NCBI RefSeq assembly: GCF_027920805.1
Contig: NZ_JANWOI010000004.1
Coordinates: forward strand, 310,001-374,000
Source of the DNA: Govania unica
GTDB lineage: Bacteria > Pseudomonadota > Alphaproteobacteria > Sphingomonadales > Govanellaceae
DNA length: 64,000 bases
Direction of reading: 5' to 3'
Below, one piece after another: positions 17,528 to 24,732 of this stretch (position 1 is the stretch's first letter; every line of letters begins with the position of its first letter). The notes under the pieces are model-generated. The model saw only the letters and a program-made list of their open reading frames with translations. It had not been told where the DNA came from and did not search any database. The position numbers and the translations under genes were made by a program.

Positions 17528-17567
17528 ATACGGGCGGCTCCTCGGGGGAGAGAGGCCGCCCGCGTAT
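17528..17567 (-). other. Intercistronic hairpin after the repeat-protein gene
   Basis: An 8-bp GC stem (CGGGCGGC 17531-17538 with GCCGCCCG 17555-17562), extended by ATA/TAT after a two-base bulge. It lies in the 82-bp gap between the repeat-protein stop and the next gene. It has no T-run. It may protect the upstream message or thin out transcription, giving more of the first product. Confidence 0.45.
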
Positions 17568-17575
17568 GCGAGAGA

Positions 17576-19150
17576 CTACGGGGTTGCGGCAGCGGCCGCA
17601 GGCATATTCACCTTGGCTGCAAAGGACACTGCATTGTTCTGGCTGGCGACGCCTGTGTTCTGGTTCAGGCTGATCATGCCACGGGAATTGGTGACAGCGG
17701 TATTGTCGATGTTACCCGTGGTGATGTTGCCGCCCGGTGCGGACGAGGATGACGCTGCCGCAGCGGAATCAATCGCTGCCGCATCAGAGGAGCTGCTGGC
17801 ATTGCCGGCAATCATCTGGTTATTTGTGGTGGTGCTGTCCAGCGTCTGCACACTCACGGCAAGGTCGCCCATGGTGAAGTTGTTGCTGTGATCATCAACA
17901 CTGTTGTCGGTGCGGGTCGAAGAATACGACCTGTTGATGTTCGTGCTGGTGTTGGTCGTGGAGTTGTTGGTATCCGAATTGTCGACATTGGCGGTAGACC
18001 CGCCATTGGCGGCTGCGGAGCCTTTGGATTCGCTGACTTTGGCTTCGGAAGAGTTTGAATTGTCGGACTTGTCGACAACGGCTGTCGACCCGCCACTGGC
18101 TGCGGCAGAGCCATCGTCAGCGCGGGAACTGTTCCGCGATGAATTATCCGACTTGTCGATCGTGGCCGTTGAGCCGCCGCTTGCAGCAGCGCCGCCTTCT
18201 TCAGCCTTTACATTGGTTGAATTGTTCGACTTGTCGATCGTGGCCGTTGAGCCGCCATTAGCGGCCGCGCCACCTGCTTCAGCTTTCACATTTGTGGAGC
18301 TGTCGGTTCTGGTGTCAGTGTCGGTTTTGGTTACCGTGGTGGTCGAATTGTCGGATTTGTCGATGCTGGCGGTTGAGCCGCCACTGGCTGCGGCCGATCC
18401 TTCTTTGGCCTTCGCCGTGCTCGAATTATCGGACTTGTCGACCGTGGCATTTGATCCGCCACTGGCCGAAGCAGCTCCTTCTTCAGCCTTGGACCGGTTG
18501 CTGGTCGAATTGTCGGTGCTCGACTTGTCGATCATTGCCGTCGACCCACCGTTGGCGGCAGCGCCACCTTCTTCAGCTTTAGCCTGGCTGTTGGTGGAAC
18601 TGTCGGTTCTGGTGTCCGTGTCGGTTTTGGTTACCGTGGTGGTTTTGCTGACGTTGGTGGTCGAATTGTCTGACTTGTCGACGGTAGAGGTCGAATTGTT
18701 GTTGGCTGAGGCCGATCCGTCGTCCGCCTTCGATTTGTTGTCGATGGAGGAGTCGCCGCTGGCGTTGTTGCCACCATCACCCGTGGTTGCGGTTTTGGTG
18801 TCATTTTTTGTATTGGTCAGGTTGAGATTGGCGGTTTCGGTTGAATTGTCCGTCTTGGTTACGGTCGTGTTTTCGGTTGAATTTTCGGTCTTTGTGATGG
18901 ACGTGTTGTCTTTGACAACGCTGTTACCGCCGTCACCCGATAGGCTGCCGTCCGAGGCTGAGTTGGTGCCTGAAGTTTGGCCGCCGCTCGCCGAGGCATT
19001 GCCGCCGGTTGCGGTGTTTCTGCCACCGTCCTGTGCGGTTTGGGAGCCGTTGTCGGCTGAGACGTTGCTTGGGACGTCCTGTGCCATGGCGCCATAGCTG
19101 AGGCCGCAGGCAAGGATGGAAACGCTACCGAGTAATGTCCATTTAGTCAC
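17576..19150 (-). CDS. Secreted Ser/Asn/Thr/Lys-rich repeat protein (candidate fibre subunit)
   Basis: A 524-residue secreted protein. The start is GTG at 19150, because GAGGAGG lies six bases upstream and it gives a clean signal peptide (T-K-W-T-L-L-G-S-V to A-M-A before Q-D); the longer ATG frame at 19198 does not. The mature protein has no cysteine and very few aromatic residues. It is dominated by Asn, Ser, Thr, Asp, Lys and Ala, with eight imperfect copies of G-[GS]-A-A-A-[NS]-G-G-S-T-A-x-[IV]-D-K-S-[DN]-N-S. A C-terminal part has F-T-M-G-D-L-A-V-S-V and, at about 491-514, G-M-I-S-L-N-Q-N-T-G-V-A-S-Q-N-N, matching the two smaller secreted proteins. It is first in the operon, behind a sigma-54 promoter. 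A functional-amyloid or adhesin role is inferred. Confidence 0.72.
   Translation of the reverse strand: MTKWTLLGSVSILACGLSYGAMAQDVPSNVSADNGSQTAQDGGRNTATGGNASASGGQTSGTNSASDGSLSGDGGNSVVKDNTSITKTENSTENTTVTKTDNSTETANLNLTNTKNDTKTATTGDGGNNASGDSSIDNKSKADDGSASANNNSTSTVDKSDNSTTNVSKTTTVTKTDTDTRTDSSTNSQAKAEEGGAAANGGSTAMIDKSSTDNSTSNRSKAEEGAASASGGSNATVDKSDNSSTAKAKEGSAAASGGSTASIDKSDNSTTTVTKTDTDTRTDSSTNVKAEAGGAAANGGSTATIDKSNNSTNVKAEEGGAAASGGSTATIDKSDNSSRNSSRADDGSAAASGGSTAVVDKSDNSNSSEAKVSESKGSAAANGGSTANVDNSDTNNSTTNTSTNINRSYSSTRTDNSVDDHSNNFTMGDLAVSVQTLDSTTTNNQMIAGNASSSSDAAAIDSAAAASSSSAPGGNITTGNIDNTAVTNSRGMISLNQNTGVASQNNAVSFAAKVNMPAAAAATP
17965..18732 (-). repeat. Eight imperfect in-gene repeats
   Basis: Region of the repeat protein with eight degenerate copies centred on G-G-S-T-A-x-[IV]-D-K-S, spaced about 25-45 residues apart. 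Spacing varies because T-K-T-D-T-D-T-R-T-D-S-S-T inserts occur between some copies. DNA copies are diverged, so this is old or selected at protein level. Boundaries are approximate. Confidence 0.7.
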
Positions 19151-19259
19151 GAAAGCCTCCTCTTTAGTGGAGATGAATTTCAAGGTCCAATTAGCCAAAG
19201 CTCAATGAGCCCCTTTCAGTGATTTTGGCGGAATCAACAAGTCGCCATTTGGTAAAAAG

Positions 19260-19275
19260 GCAAAAGCCGTGCCAG
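19260..19275 (-). promoter_or_regulatory. Sigma-54 (-24/-12) promoter
   Basis: On the minus strand the sequence reads CTGGCACGGCTTTTGC: TGGCAC, five bases, TTGC. This is the exact spacing and core of RpoN promoters (GG at -24, GC at -12). Transcription would start near 19248 and give a leader of about 98 bases before the GTG at 19150. It is the only such site I noticed in the locus and pairs with the sigma-54 activator at 12238. Confidence 0.8.
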
Positions 19276-19613
19276 TCGAGAGAGCGGGTCACAGGAAATT
19301 GATATCGCGTGAGATTTTTTAAGGCCTGCGTGAACAGGGCCGCGCACCCGGGGCAAAGCCCGGAAAAAGCGCTGGTGGCTGTATCCTTTGAGTTACAAAG
19401 CATTGAGATGACGTTTGATTGATGAACGCAGGGATGAGACGCTGAAGGTCTGCTCGCCGTAAAACCATGTGTGGTTGGGGCAAATGCTTTTGCCACTGAG
19501 ATTCTCTTAAAATCTAGCCGGCAAATTCTGCAACCTTAGGGTTACAAATTTATCGGGCTGGGTTTTCGCCAAGCTTGTCTTTGATGAGACGTCAAAAGAA
19601 GGGACGACGGGGT
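19276..19613. other. Noncoding gap upstream of the sigma-54 promoter
   Basis: No gene is supported. Short dyads such as CTTTG-AGTTA-CAAAG are seen near 19386 and a TCAC/GTGA dyad near 19290-19313. Activator sites would be expected 80-200 bp upstream of the promoter, so they may be among these, but none is convincing alone. Confidence 0.3.
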
Positions 19614-20726
19614 ATGGGACCACTTTCCGGGGTGCGGGTGCTTGAAATGGCGGGACTTGGGCCGGCGCCGCTTTGTTGCATGATTCTGGCCGATCTCGGT
19701 GCTGATGTGGTGCGCGTCGATCGTCCGCAGCATCTGGTGCAGTCGGTGCCCGGTGCGGATTTTCCCGAAGATCCGTTGTCGCGCGGAAGGCGATCGGTGG
19801 CGTTCGATCTGAAGACCTCCGTGGGACAGGCGGCGGTGCTCGGGCTCGCGACCCGGGCCGATGTGCTGATCGAAGGTTTCCGTCCCGGCGTCATGGAACG
19901 CCTCGGGCTTGGGCCGGATGACTGTGCGGCGGTCAATCCGCGTCTGGTTTATGGCCGCATGACCGGCTGGGGGCAGGACGGGCCGCTCGCGCCGCGTGCC
20001 GGGCATGACATCAATTATCTCGCCATGTCGGGGACGCTGCATGCGATCGGCCGCAAGGGCGAGGCGCCGGTGCTGCCGCTCAATCTTGTGGCCGACTATG
20101 GCGGCGGGGCCATGATGCTGGCCGTCGGCGTGCTGGCGGCGGTGATCGAGGCGCGGTCGTCGGGCCGGGGACAGGTGGTGGATGCTGCCATGGTCGACGG
20201 GGTGGCCCTGTTAAGCACGGTGTTCCATGGCCTCCTCCACACCGGGTTCTGGAAGGATGAGCGGGGCAGCAATCTGATCGACGGCGGCTGTTTCTTTTAC
20301 GATGTCTATGAGACGGCCGACGGCGGCTATATGGCGGTCGGCGCGCTTGAAGCCAAATTCTTTGCCGAGCTTCTGATCAGGCTTGGGCTGGAGGCGGCGG
20401 AGTTCGCCGATCGTGATGACCCGGCAAGCTGGCCGCGCCACCGGGCCACCTTCACGGCCCTTTTCCGAAGCAAGTCGCGGGCTGAGTGGGAGCGGATTTT
20501 TGACGGCAGCGATGCCTGTGTCAGCCCGGTGCTCAGCCTGCGTGAGGCCCAAAGCCATCCGGCGAACCGTGCTCGCGGCATGTTTATCGACCGGCTCGGG
20601 GTGACTCAGCCCGCGCCCGCCCCGCGTTTCAGCCGTAGTGAGACCGGGATCACCCGTGATCCGCCTGAGGTCGCCGGGGCGGATCAGGCGGCGGTCTTTG
20701 CCGATTGGGGCGTGCCGCTGCCCTGA
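19614..20726 (+). CDS. CaiB/BaiF CoA transferase family, alpha-methylacyl-CoA racemase type
   Basis: A 370-residue class III CoA-transferase-fold protein. The N-terminus M-G-P-L-S-G-V-R-V-L-E-M-A-G-L-G-P-A-P is typical of alpha-methylacyl-CoA racemase, and L-G-A-D-V-V-R-V-D-R and G-H-D-I-N-Y follow as in that family; it would interconvert 2R/2S branched acyl-CoAs. ATG 19614 is chosen for this N-terminus over the in-frame ATG at 19575. Downstream are a hotdog thioesterase and glutaryl-CoA dehydrogenase on the same strand. CaiB genes beside gcdH can instead encode glutarate CoA-transferases, but the racemase signature is stronger here. Confidence 0.82.
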   Translation: MGPLSGVRVLEMAGLGPAPLCCMILADLGADVVRVDRPQHLVQSVPGADFPEDPLSRGRRSVAFDLKTSVGQAAVLGLATRADVLIEGFRPGVMERLGLGPDDCAAVNPRLVYGRMTGWGQDGPLAPRAGHDINYLAMSGTLHAIGRKGEAPVLPLNLVADYGGGAMMLAVGVLAAVIEARSSGRGQVVDAAMVDGVALLSTVFHGLLHTGFWKDERGSNLIDGGCFFYDVYETADGGYMAVGALEAKFFAELLIRLGLEAAEFADRDDPASWPRHRATFTALFRSKSRAEWERIFDGSDACVSPVLSLREAQSHPANRARGMFIDRLGVTQPAPAPRFSRSETGITRDPPEVAGADQAAVFADWGVPLP

Positions 20727-20826
20727 GGGATCATTTGTCCGAACTTTTCGGTTCCCGTAATATATTTTATGTTTAAACTAATTCTCACCTTCCTGTATAA
20801 GGAGGGAGACTCGATGCTGGGATCCA

Positions 20827-21279
20827 ATGATGTCCGATGCTGTTGCGCCCGTAGGTACCAACCAAACCAAGGTCTTCCAGGCCCTGGTCAAGGTTCGCTT
20901 TGCCCATACGGACCCGGCGGGGATTATCTTCTACCCGCGGTATTTCGAGATGCTCAATCAGGTCATGGAAGACTGGTTCGCCGACGGGCTTGGCTACAGT
21001 TTTCGTGAGATGGTGATCGGTGACGACATGGGTGTGCCCGCGGTGCATGTGGAGGCGGACTTCACCAGCGCCAGCACGCTTGGGGATGACATCCTGTTTT
21101 CGCTTACGGTCGAACATCTCGGCCGCAGCTCCTGCCGGGTGCGGGTGACCGGGGTTGTGGATGGGATCGTCCGGGTCATTTTCCGTCTGACGGTGGTCTA
21201 TGCCGCCATGAAGGACCGCAGTTCGACCGCATGGCCGGACGGGCTGCGTGCGCGCATGGCTGAATTTCTGGAACAATAA
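20827..21279 (+). CDS. Acyl-CoA thioesterase (4-hydroxybenzoyl-CoA thioesterase-like hotdog)
   Basis: A 150-residue hotdog-fold thioesterase hydrolysing an acyl- or aroyl-CoA. The active-site signature [18 protein letters not shown] is present at about 22-39, with the catalytic Asp in T-D-P-A-G. The second ATG (20830) may be the true start. A strong AAGGAGGGAG at about 20800 is followed by an ATG at 20814 that is out of frame with this gene. It sits between the racemase and gcdH, 38 bp before the latter. Substrate unknown. Confidence 0.82.
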   Translation: MMSDAVAPVGTNQTKVFQALVKVRFAHTDPAGIIFYPRYFEMLNQVMEDWFADGLGYSFREMVIGDDMGVPAVHVEADFTSASTLGDDILFSLTVEHLGRSSCRVRVTGVVDGIVRVIFRLTVVYAAMKDRSSTAWPDGLRARMAEFLEQ

Positions 21280-21316
21280 TCACTTATATCGACAGGTTAC
21301 GAGAGGACTGAAGCGA

Positions 21317-22492
21317 ATGGCTAAGGCAGTGTTCAATTGGGAAGATCCGTTTGATCTTGAAGGTCTGTTGACCGAAGAAGAGCGGATGGTGCGGGATGCG
21401 GCGCGGGATTACTGCCAGGGGCAGTTGCTGCCGCGCGTGCTGGAAGCGCATCGTCATGAAGTCTTCGATCGCGACATCATGACCGAAATGGGGGCGCTCG
21501 GCCTTCTCGGCTCGACCATCGAGGGCTATGATTGCCCCGGCGTCAATTCGGTCAGCTATGGCCTGGTGGCGCGCGAAGTCGAGCGGGTCGATTCCGGCTA
21601 TCGTTCGGCCATGTCGGTGCAGTCGTCGCTGGTGATGTATCCGATCTATGCTTATGGCACCGAGGAACAGCGCCAGAAATATCTGCCCAAGCTCGCGCGC
21701 GGCGAATGGGTCGGCTGCTTTGGCCTGACCGAGCCGGATCATGGCTCGGATCCGGGCGGCATGCGCACCCGCGCCCGCAAGGTTGATGGCGGCTGGATCC
21801 TTCATGGCTCCAAAATGTGGATCACCAATTCGCCGATTTCCGACGTGTTCGTGGTCTGGGCCAAGGACGACGCGGGCGTGATCAAGGGCTTCATCCTGGA
21901 TAAGGGCATGAAGGGTCTGACCGCACCGAAGATCGAAGGCAAGTTCTCGCTCCGCGCTTCGATCACCGGCTCGATCTCCATGGACGAAGTGTTCGTGCCG
22001 GATGAAAATCTGCTGCCGAATGTGTCGGGCCTCAAGGGTCCGTTCGGTTGTCTCAACAATGCCCGTTTCGGCATTGCCTGGGGTGCGCTTGGTGCGGCGG
22101 AATTCTGCTGGCATGCGGCGCGTCAGTACACCATGGATCGCAAGCAGTTCGGCCGTCCGCTGGCGCAGAATCAGCTGATCCAGAAAAAGCTCGCCGACAT
22201 GCAGACCGAGATCACCCTCGGGCTTCTTGGCTGCCTGCAGGCTGGTCGCATGAAGGACGCGGGCACGCTCGCGCCTGAGACGATTTCGATCATCAAGCGC
22301 AATTCCTGCGGCAAGTCGCTCGATATCGCCCGCGTCGCCCGCGATATGCATGGTGGCAACGGCATCGCCGACGAATATCATGTGATCCGCCATGTGATGA
22401 ATCTTGAAGCCGTCAATACCTATGAAGGCACCCATGACGTGCATGCGCTGATCCTCGGCCGTGCTCAGACCGGACTGCAAGCCTTCTCGTAA
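21317..22492 (+). CDS. gcdH: Glutaryl-CoA dehydrogenase
   Basis: FAD-dependent acyl-CoA dehydrogenase, 391 residues, that oxidises and decarboxylates glutaryl-CoA to crotonyl-CoA in lysine/tryptophan or glutarate catabolism. The catalytic Glu at about 370 lies in [10 protein letters not shown], the glutaryl-CoA dehydrogenase form of the motif. The FAD/substrate motif [16 protein letters not shown] and [10 protein letters not shown] also fit GcdH. GAGAGGA upstream supports the 21317 start over the longer frame at 21248. A terminator follows at 22540. Confidence 0.93.
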   Translation: MAKAVFNWEDPFDLEGLLTEEERMVRDAARDYCQGQLLPRVLEAHRHEVFDRDIMTEMGALGLLGSTIEGYDCPGVNSVSYGLVAREVERVDSGYRSAMSVQSSLVMYPIYAYGTEEQRQKYLPKLARGEWVGCFGLTEPDHGSDPGGMRTRARKVDGGWILHGSKMWITNSPISDVFVVWAKDDAGVIKGFILDKGMKGLTAPKIEGKFSLRASITGSISMDEVFVPDENLLPNVSGLKGPFGCLNNARFGIAWGALGAAEFCWHAARQYTMDRKQFGRPLAQNQLIQKKLADMQTEITLGLLGCLQAGRMKDAGTLAPETISIIKRNSCGKSLDIARVARDMHGGNGIADEYHVIRHVMNLEAVNTYEGTHDVHALILGRAQTGLQAFS

Positions 22493-22539
22493 GCTACGGC
22501 GATATATACGGCGGGATATAATATCCTGTTGCCATTCTG

Positions 22540-22572
22540 AACCCGCGCCCGGCATTATGGGCGCGGGTTTTA
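22540..22572 (+). terminator. Terminator after gcdH
   Basis: Perfect 11-bp stem AACCCGCGCCC (22540-22550) with GGGCGCGGGTT (22559-22569), 8-base loop, then TTAT. It ends 24 bp before modA, separating the two units. Confidence 0.75.
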
Positions 22573-22595
22573 TGGTATCTAAGGGGAGGCACAGG

Positions 22596-23354
22596 ATGAT
22601 CCGCCGGTTGTTGCTGCTCGTTGCACTTTTGGTTGTGCCGCTCTCGGCTTCGGCGGGGACGGTGACGGTTTTTGCCGCCGCGAGCCTGCGCGGATCGCTC
22701 GATGAGGTTGCGCGCGCCTTCGAAGCGCAGCAGAAAGCCACCAAAATCGTTATTTCCTACGCCGGAAGTTCGGCGCTGGCCCGCCAGATCGAGGCCGGGG
22801 CTCCGGCTGATGTCTTTATCTCGGCGGACGAGGACTGGATGGATTACCTCGCCGCGAAAAACCTGATTCAGCCGGATAGCCGCCGCGATCTTCTTGGCAA
22901 CAGTCTGGTCCTGATCGCGCCCACGGCCTCGGCCAAGCCGGTCGAGATCAAGAAAGACTTCCCGCTCGCGAAGCTTCTCGGCAAGGACCGCCTCGCCATG
23001 GCCACCGTGGCCACGGTCCCGGCTGGGAAATATGGCAAAGCCGCCCTGCAGTCGCTTGGCGTCTGGTCGGCGGTCGAGGGTCAGGTGGCCGAAGCGGAAA
23101 ATGTCCGTGCGGCGCTCGCCTTCGTGGCCCGGGGGGAGACTCCCTACGGCATTGTTTATGGCACCGATGCGTTGGCTGAACCTGGCGTGCGCGTGGTTGG
23201 CACCTTTCCGGCAAGCAGTCATCCGGCGATTCTCTATCCGGTGGCGCTGCTGCGGGACGCCGGCTCCCTTGGGGAGGCGACGGCGTTCCTTGGTTTCCTG
23301 AAAGGGACGGCGGCACGCAGCATATTTGCGAGTCACGGTTTCACCCTTCCATGA
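22596..23354 (+). CDS. modA: Molybdate ABC transporter substrate-binding protein
   Basis: Periplasmic molybdate/tungstate-binding protein, 252 residues, with signal peptide 1-22 (S-A-S-A). The family motifs F-A-A-A-S-L-R at 28-34 and S-S-A-L-A-R-Q-I-E-A-G-A-P-A-D-V-F-I-S-A-D hold oxyanion contacts; a Y-G-I-V-Y-G-T-D-A motif is near the C-terminus. AGGGGAGG upstream fixes the start at 22596. The stop overlaps modB by 4 bp. Mo supply fits moaD and moaE at the window's end. No ModE box was recognised. Confidence 0.93.
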   Translation: MIRRLLLLVALLVVPLSASAGTVTVFAAASLRGSLDEVARAFEAQQKATKIVISYAGSSALARQIEAGAPADVFISADEDWMDYLAAKNLIQPDSRRDLLGNSLVLIAPTASAKPVEIKKDFPLAKLLGKDRLAMATVATVPAGKYGKAALQSLGVWSAVEGQVAEAENVRAALAFVARGETPYGIVYGTDALAEPGVRVVGTFPASSHPAILYPVALLRDAGSLGEATAFLGFLKGTAARSIFASHGFTLP

Positions 23355-24061
23355 TGACTCTCACGCCTGAGGAATGGACTGCGGTTCGGCTCAGTCTCAA
23401 GGTGGCGACGGTGGCGGCGCTGTGTTCGCTGCCGGTCGGGCTTGGGCTTGCGCTGCTGCTTGCGCGCGGGCGGTTCTGGGGGCGTGGCATTCTGGGGCTA
23501 TTTGTGTATCTGCCGCTGGTGCTGCCGCCGGTGGTGACGGGCTATTTGCTGCTGGTGCTGTTCGGGCGGAACGGCGTGCTCGGGGCACCGCTTGCCGAGC
23601 ATTTCGGCATCGTGTTCGCCTTCCGCTGGACCGGCGCGGCGCTGGCGGCGGCGATCATGGGGCTGCCATTGATGGTGCGCACCATGGTGTTATCGTTGCA
23701 GGCGGTGGATCATCGGCTGGAACAGGCGGCGTCCACGCTCGGGGCCGGGCGGTTGCGGGTGTTTGCGACCATCACCCTGCCGCTGGCCGCACCGGGTATT
23801 CTTGCAGGTACCATTCTGTCCTTTGCCAAGGCCTTTGGCGAATTCGGGGCCACGATCACTTTTGTCTCGGCCATTCCGGGGGTGAGCCAGACCTTGCCGG
23901 TGGCGATTTACGGTTACACCCAGATGCCCGGTGGTGATGCCGCCGTGTTGCGGCTGACGCTGGTGGCGGTGGTGATTTCCATGACCGCGCTCGGACTTTC
24001 CGAATGGCTCGCGCAACGGGTCACGCGCCAGATCGCCGGTCAGAACGCGAGGGCAGGATGA
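23351..24061 (+). CDS. modB: Molybdate ABC transporter permease
   Basis: Inner-membrane permease of 236 residues with five to six hydrophobic segments. The ABC-permease EAA loop is present as E-Q-A-A-S-T-L-G-A-G at about 127-136, where ModC docks. The L-P-L-V-L-P-P-V-V-T-G-Y segment is typical of ModB. It starts inside the modA stop (ATGATGA) and ends inside the modC start (ATGA), so all three are translationally coupled. Confidence 0.93.
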   Translation: MMTLTPEEWTAVRLSLKVATVAALCSLPVGLGLALLLARGRFWGRGILGLFVYLPLVLPPVVTGYLLLVLFGRNGVLGAPLAEHFGIVFAFRWTGAALAAAIMGLPLMVRTMVLSLQAVDHRLEQAASTLGAGRLRVFATITLPLAAPGILAGTILSFAKAFGEFGATITFVSAIPGVSQTLPVAIYGYTQMPGGDAAVLRLTLVAVVISMTALGLSEWLAQRVTRQIAGQNARAG

Positions 24062-24696
24062 TCCGGGTTGCGGTGCTGGAGCGGCGGGGCGACTTCACGT
24101 TGGATGCCGAATTTTCTTCGGCCGGGCGGGTCGTCGCTTTGGTCGGGGCGTCGGGCGCGGGCAAGACCACCATGGTCAATGTCATCGCCGGTCTGATCCG
24201 GCCGCTTCGCGGGCAGGTCGAGATCGATGGCGTGACCCTGCTCGATACCGAGGCGGGGATCTGTCTGCCGCCGCACCGGCGCGGCATTGGCTATGTCTTT
24301 CAGGACGGGCGGCTGTTTCCCCATCTGTCGGTGCGCGGCAATCTTGAATATGGCTGGCGTGAGGATGCGGCGCTTGCAACTCCGACTGAGGTGATCGGCC
24401 TGCTTGGGCTTGAACGTCTGTTGACCCGGGCCCCGCGAACCCTGTCGGGTGGGGAGGCGCAGCGGGTGGCCATTGGTCGGGCGCTTCTTGCCGGGACGCG
24501 CTTGCTGCTGATGGATGAGCCGCTGTCGTCGTTGGATGGCGCGCGCAAAGCGGAACTTTTGCCCTATATCGAGCGGCTCCGCGATCATGTGCGGGTGCCG
24601 ATCATCTATGTCAGCCATGCCATGGATGAAGTAGAACGGCTGGCCGATCAGATCGTGCGGCTCGAAGCTGGACGGCTGGCCGTGCAACGGGCATAA
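24058..24696 (+). CDS. modC: Molybdate ABC transporter ATP-binding protein, short form
   Basis: ABC ATPase of 212 residues. Walker A is G-A-S-G-A-G-K-T-T at about 32-40, the signature is L-S-G-G-E-A-Q-R-V, Walker B is L-L-L-M-D-E-P-L-S-S-L-D, and the switch His is in V-S-H-A-M-D-E. Typical ModC is about 350 residues with a C-terminal MOP/TOBE molybdate-binding domain. Here the protein stops right after the ATPase core (E-A-G-R-L-A-V), so that regulatory domain is absent. No downstream reading frame restores it, so this is a natural short form rather than a frameshift. Confidence 0.9.
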   Translation: MIRVAVLERRGDFTLDAEFSSAGRVVALVGASGAGKTTMVNVIAGLIRPLRGQVEIDGVTLLDTEAGICLPPHRRGIGYVFQDGRLFPHLSVRGNLEYGWREDAALATPTEVIGLLGLERLLTRAPRTLSGGEAQRVAIGRALLAGTRLLLMDEPLSSLDGARKAELLPYIERLRDHVRVPIIYVSHAMDEVERLADQIVRLEAGRLAVQRA

Positions 24697-24732
24697 TCCA
24701 GCGCTTTACGGCTAGCGGCAAAAGGATTGTGA

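Noticed and set aside
17965-18732. Possible CRISPR or tandem DNA repeat array
   Set aside because: Repeat units are inside a coding frame, vary in length and sequence, and have no constant spacer size.
17904-19097. Long plus-strand open frame (397 codons) opposite the secreted repeat protein
   Set aside because: It is a by-product of repetitive codon use on the other strand. It has no ribosome site or signal peptide, while the minus frame has a strong ribosome site, signal peptide and promoter.
19191-19496. 101-codon minus-strand open frame upstream of the repeat protein
   Set aside because: It runs through the sigma-54 promoter and has no coding character; the region is better explained as promoter and leader.
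20814-21008. ATG with a very strong upstream AAGGAGGGAG, reading out of frame into the thioesterase gene
   Set aside because: The 64-residue product is a frame-shifted shadow of the thioesterase with no signal or domain. The strong ribosome site may simply feed the in-frame ATG 13 bp further, or reflect a small sequence change.
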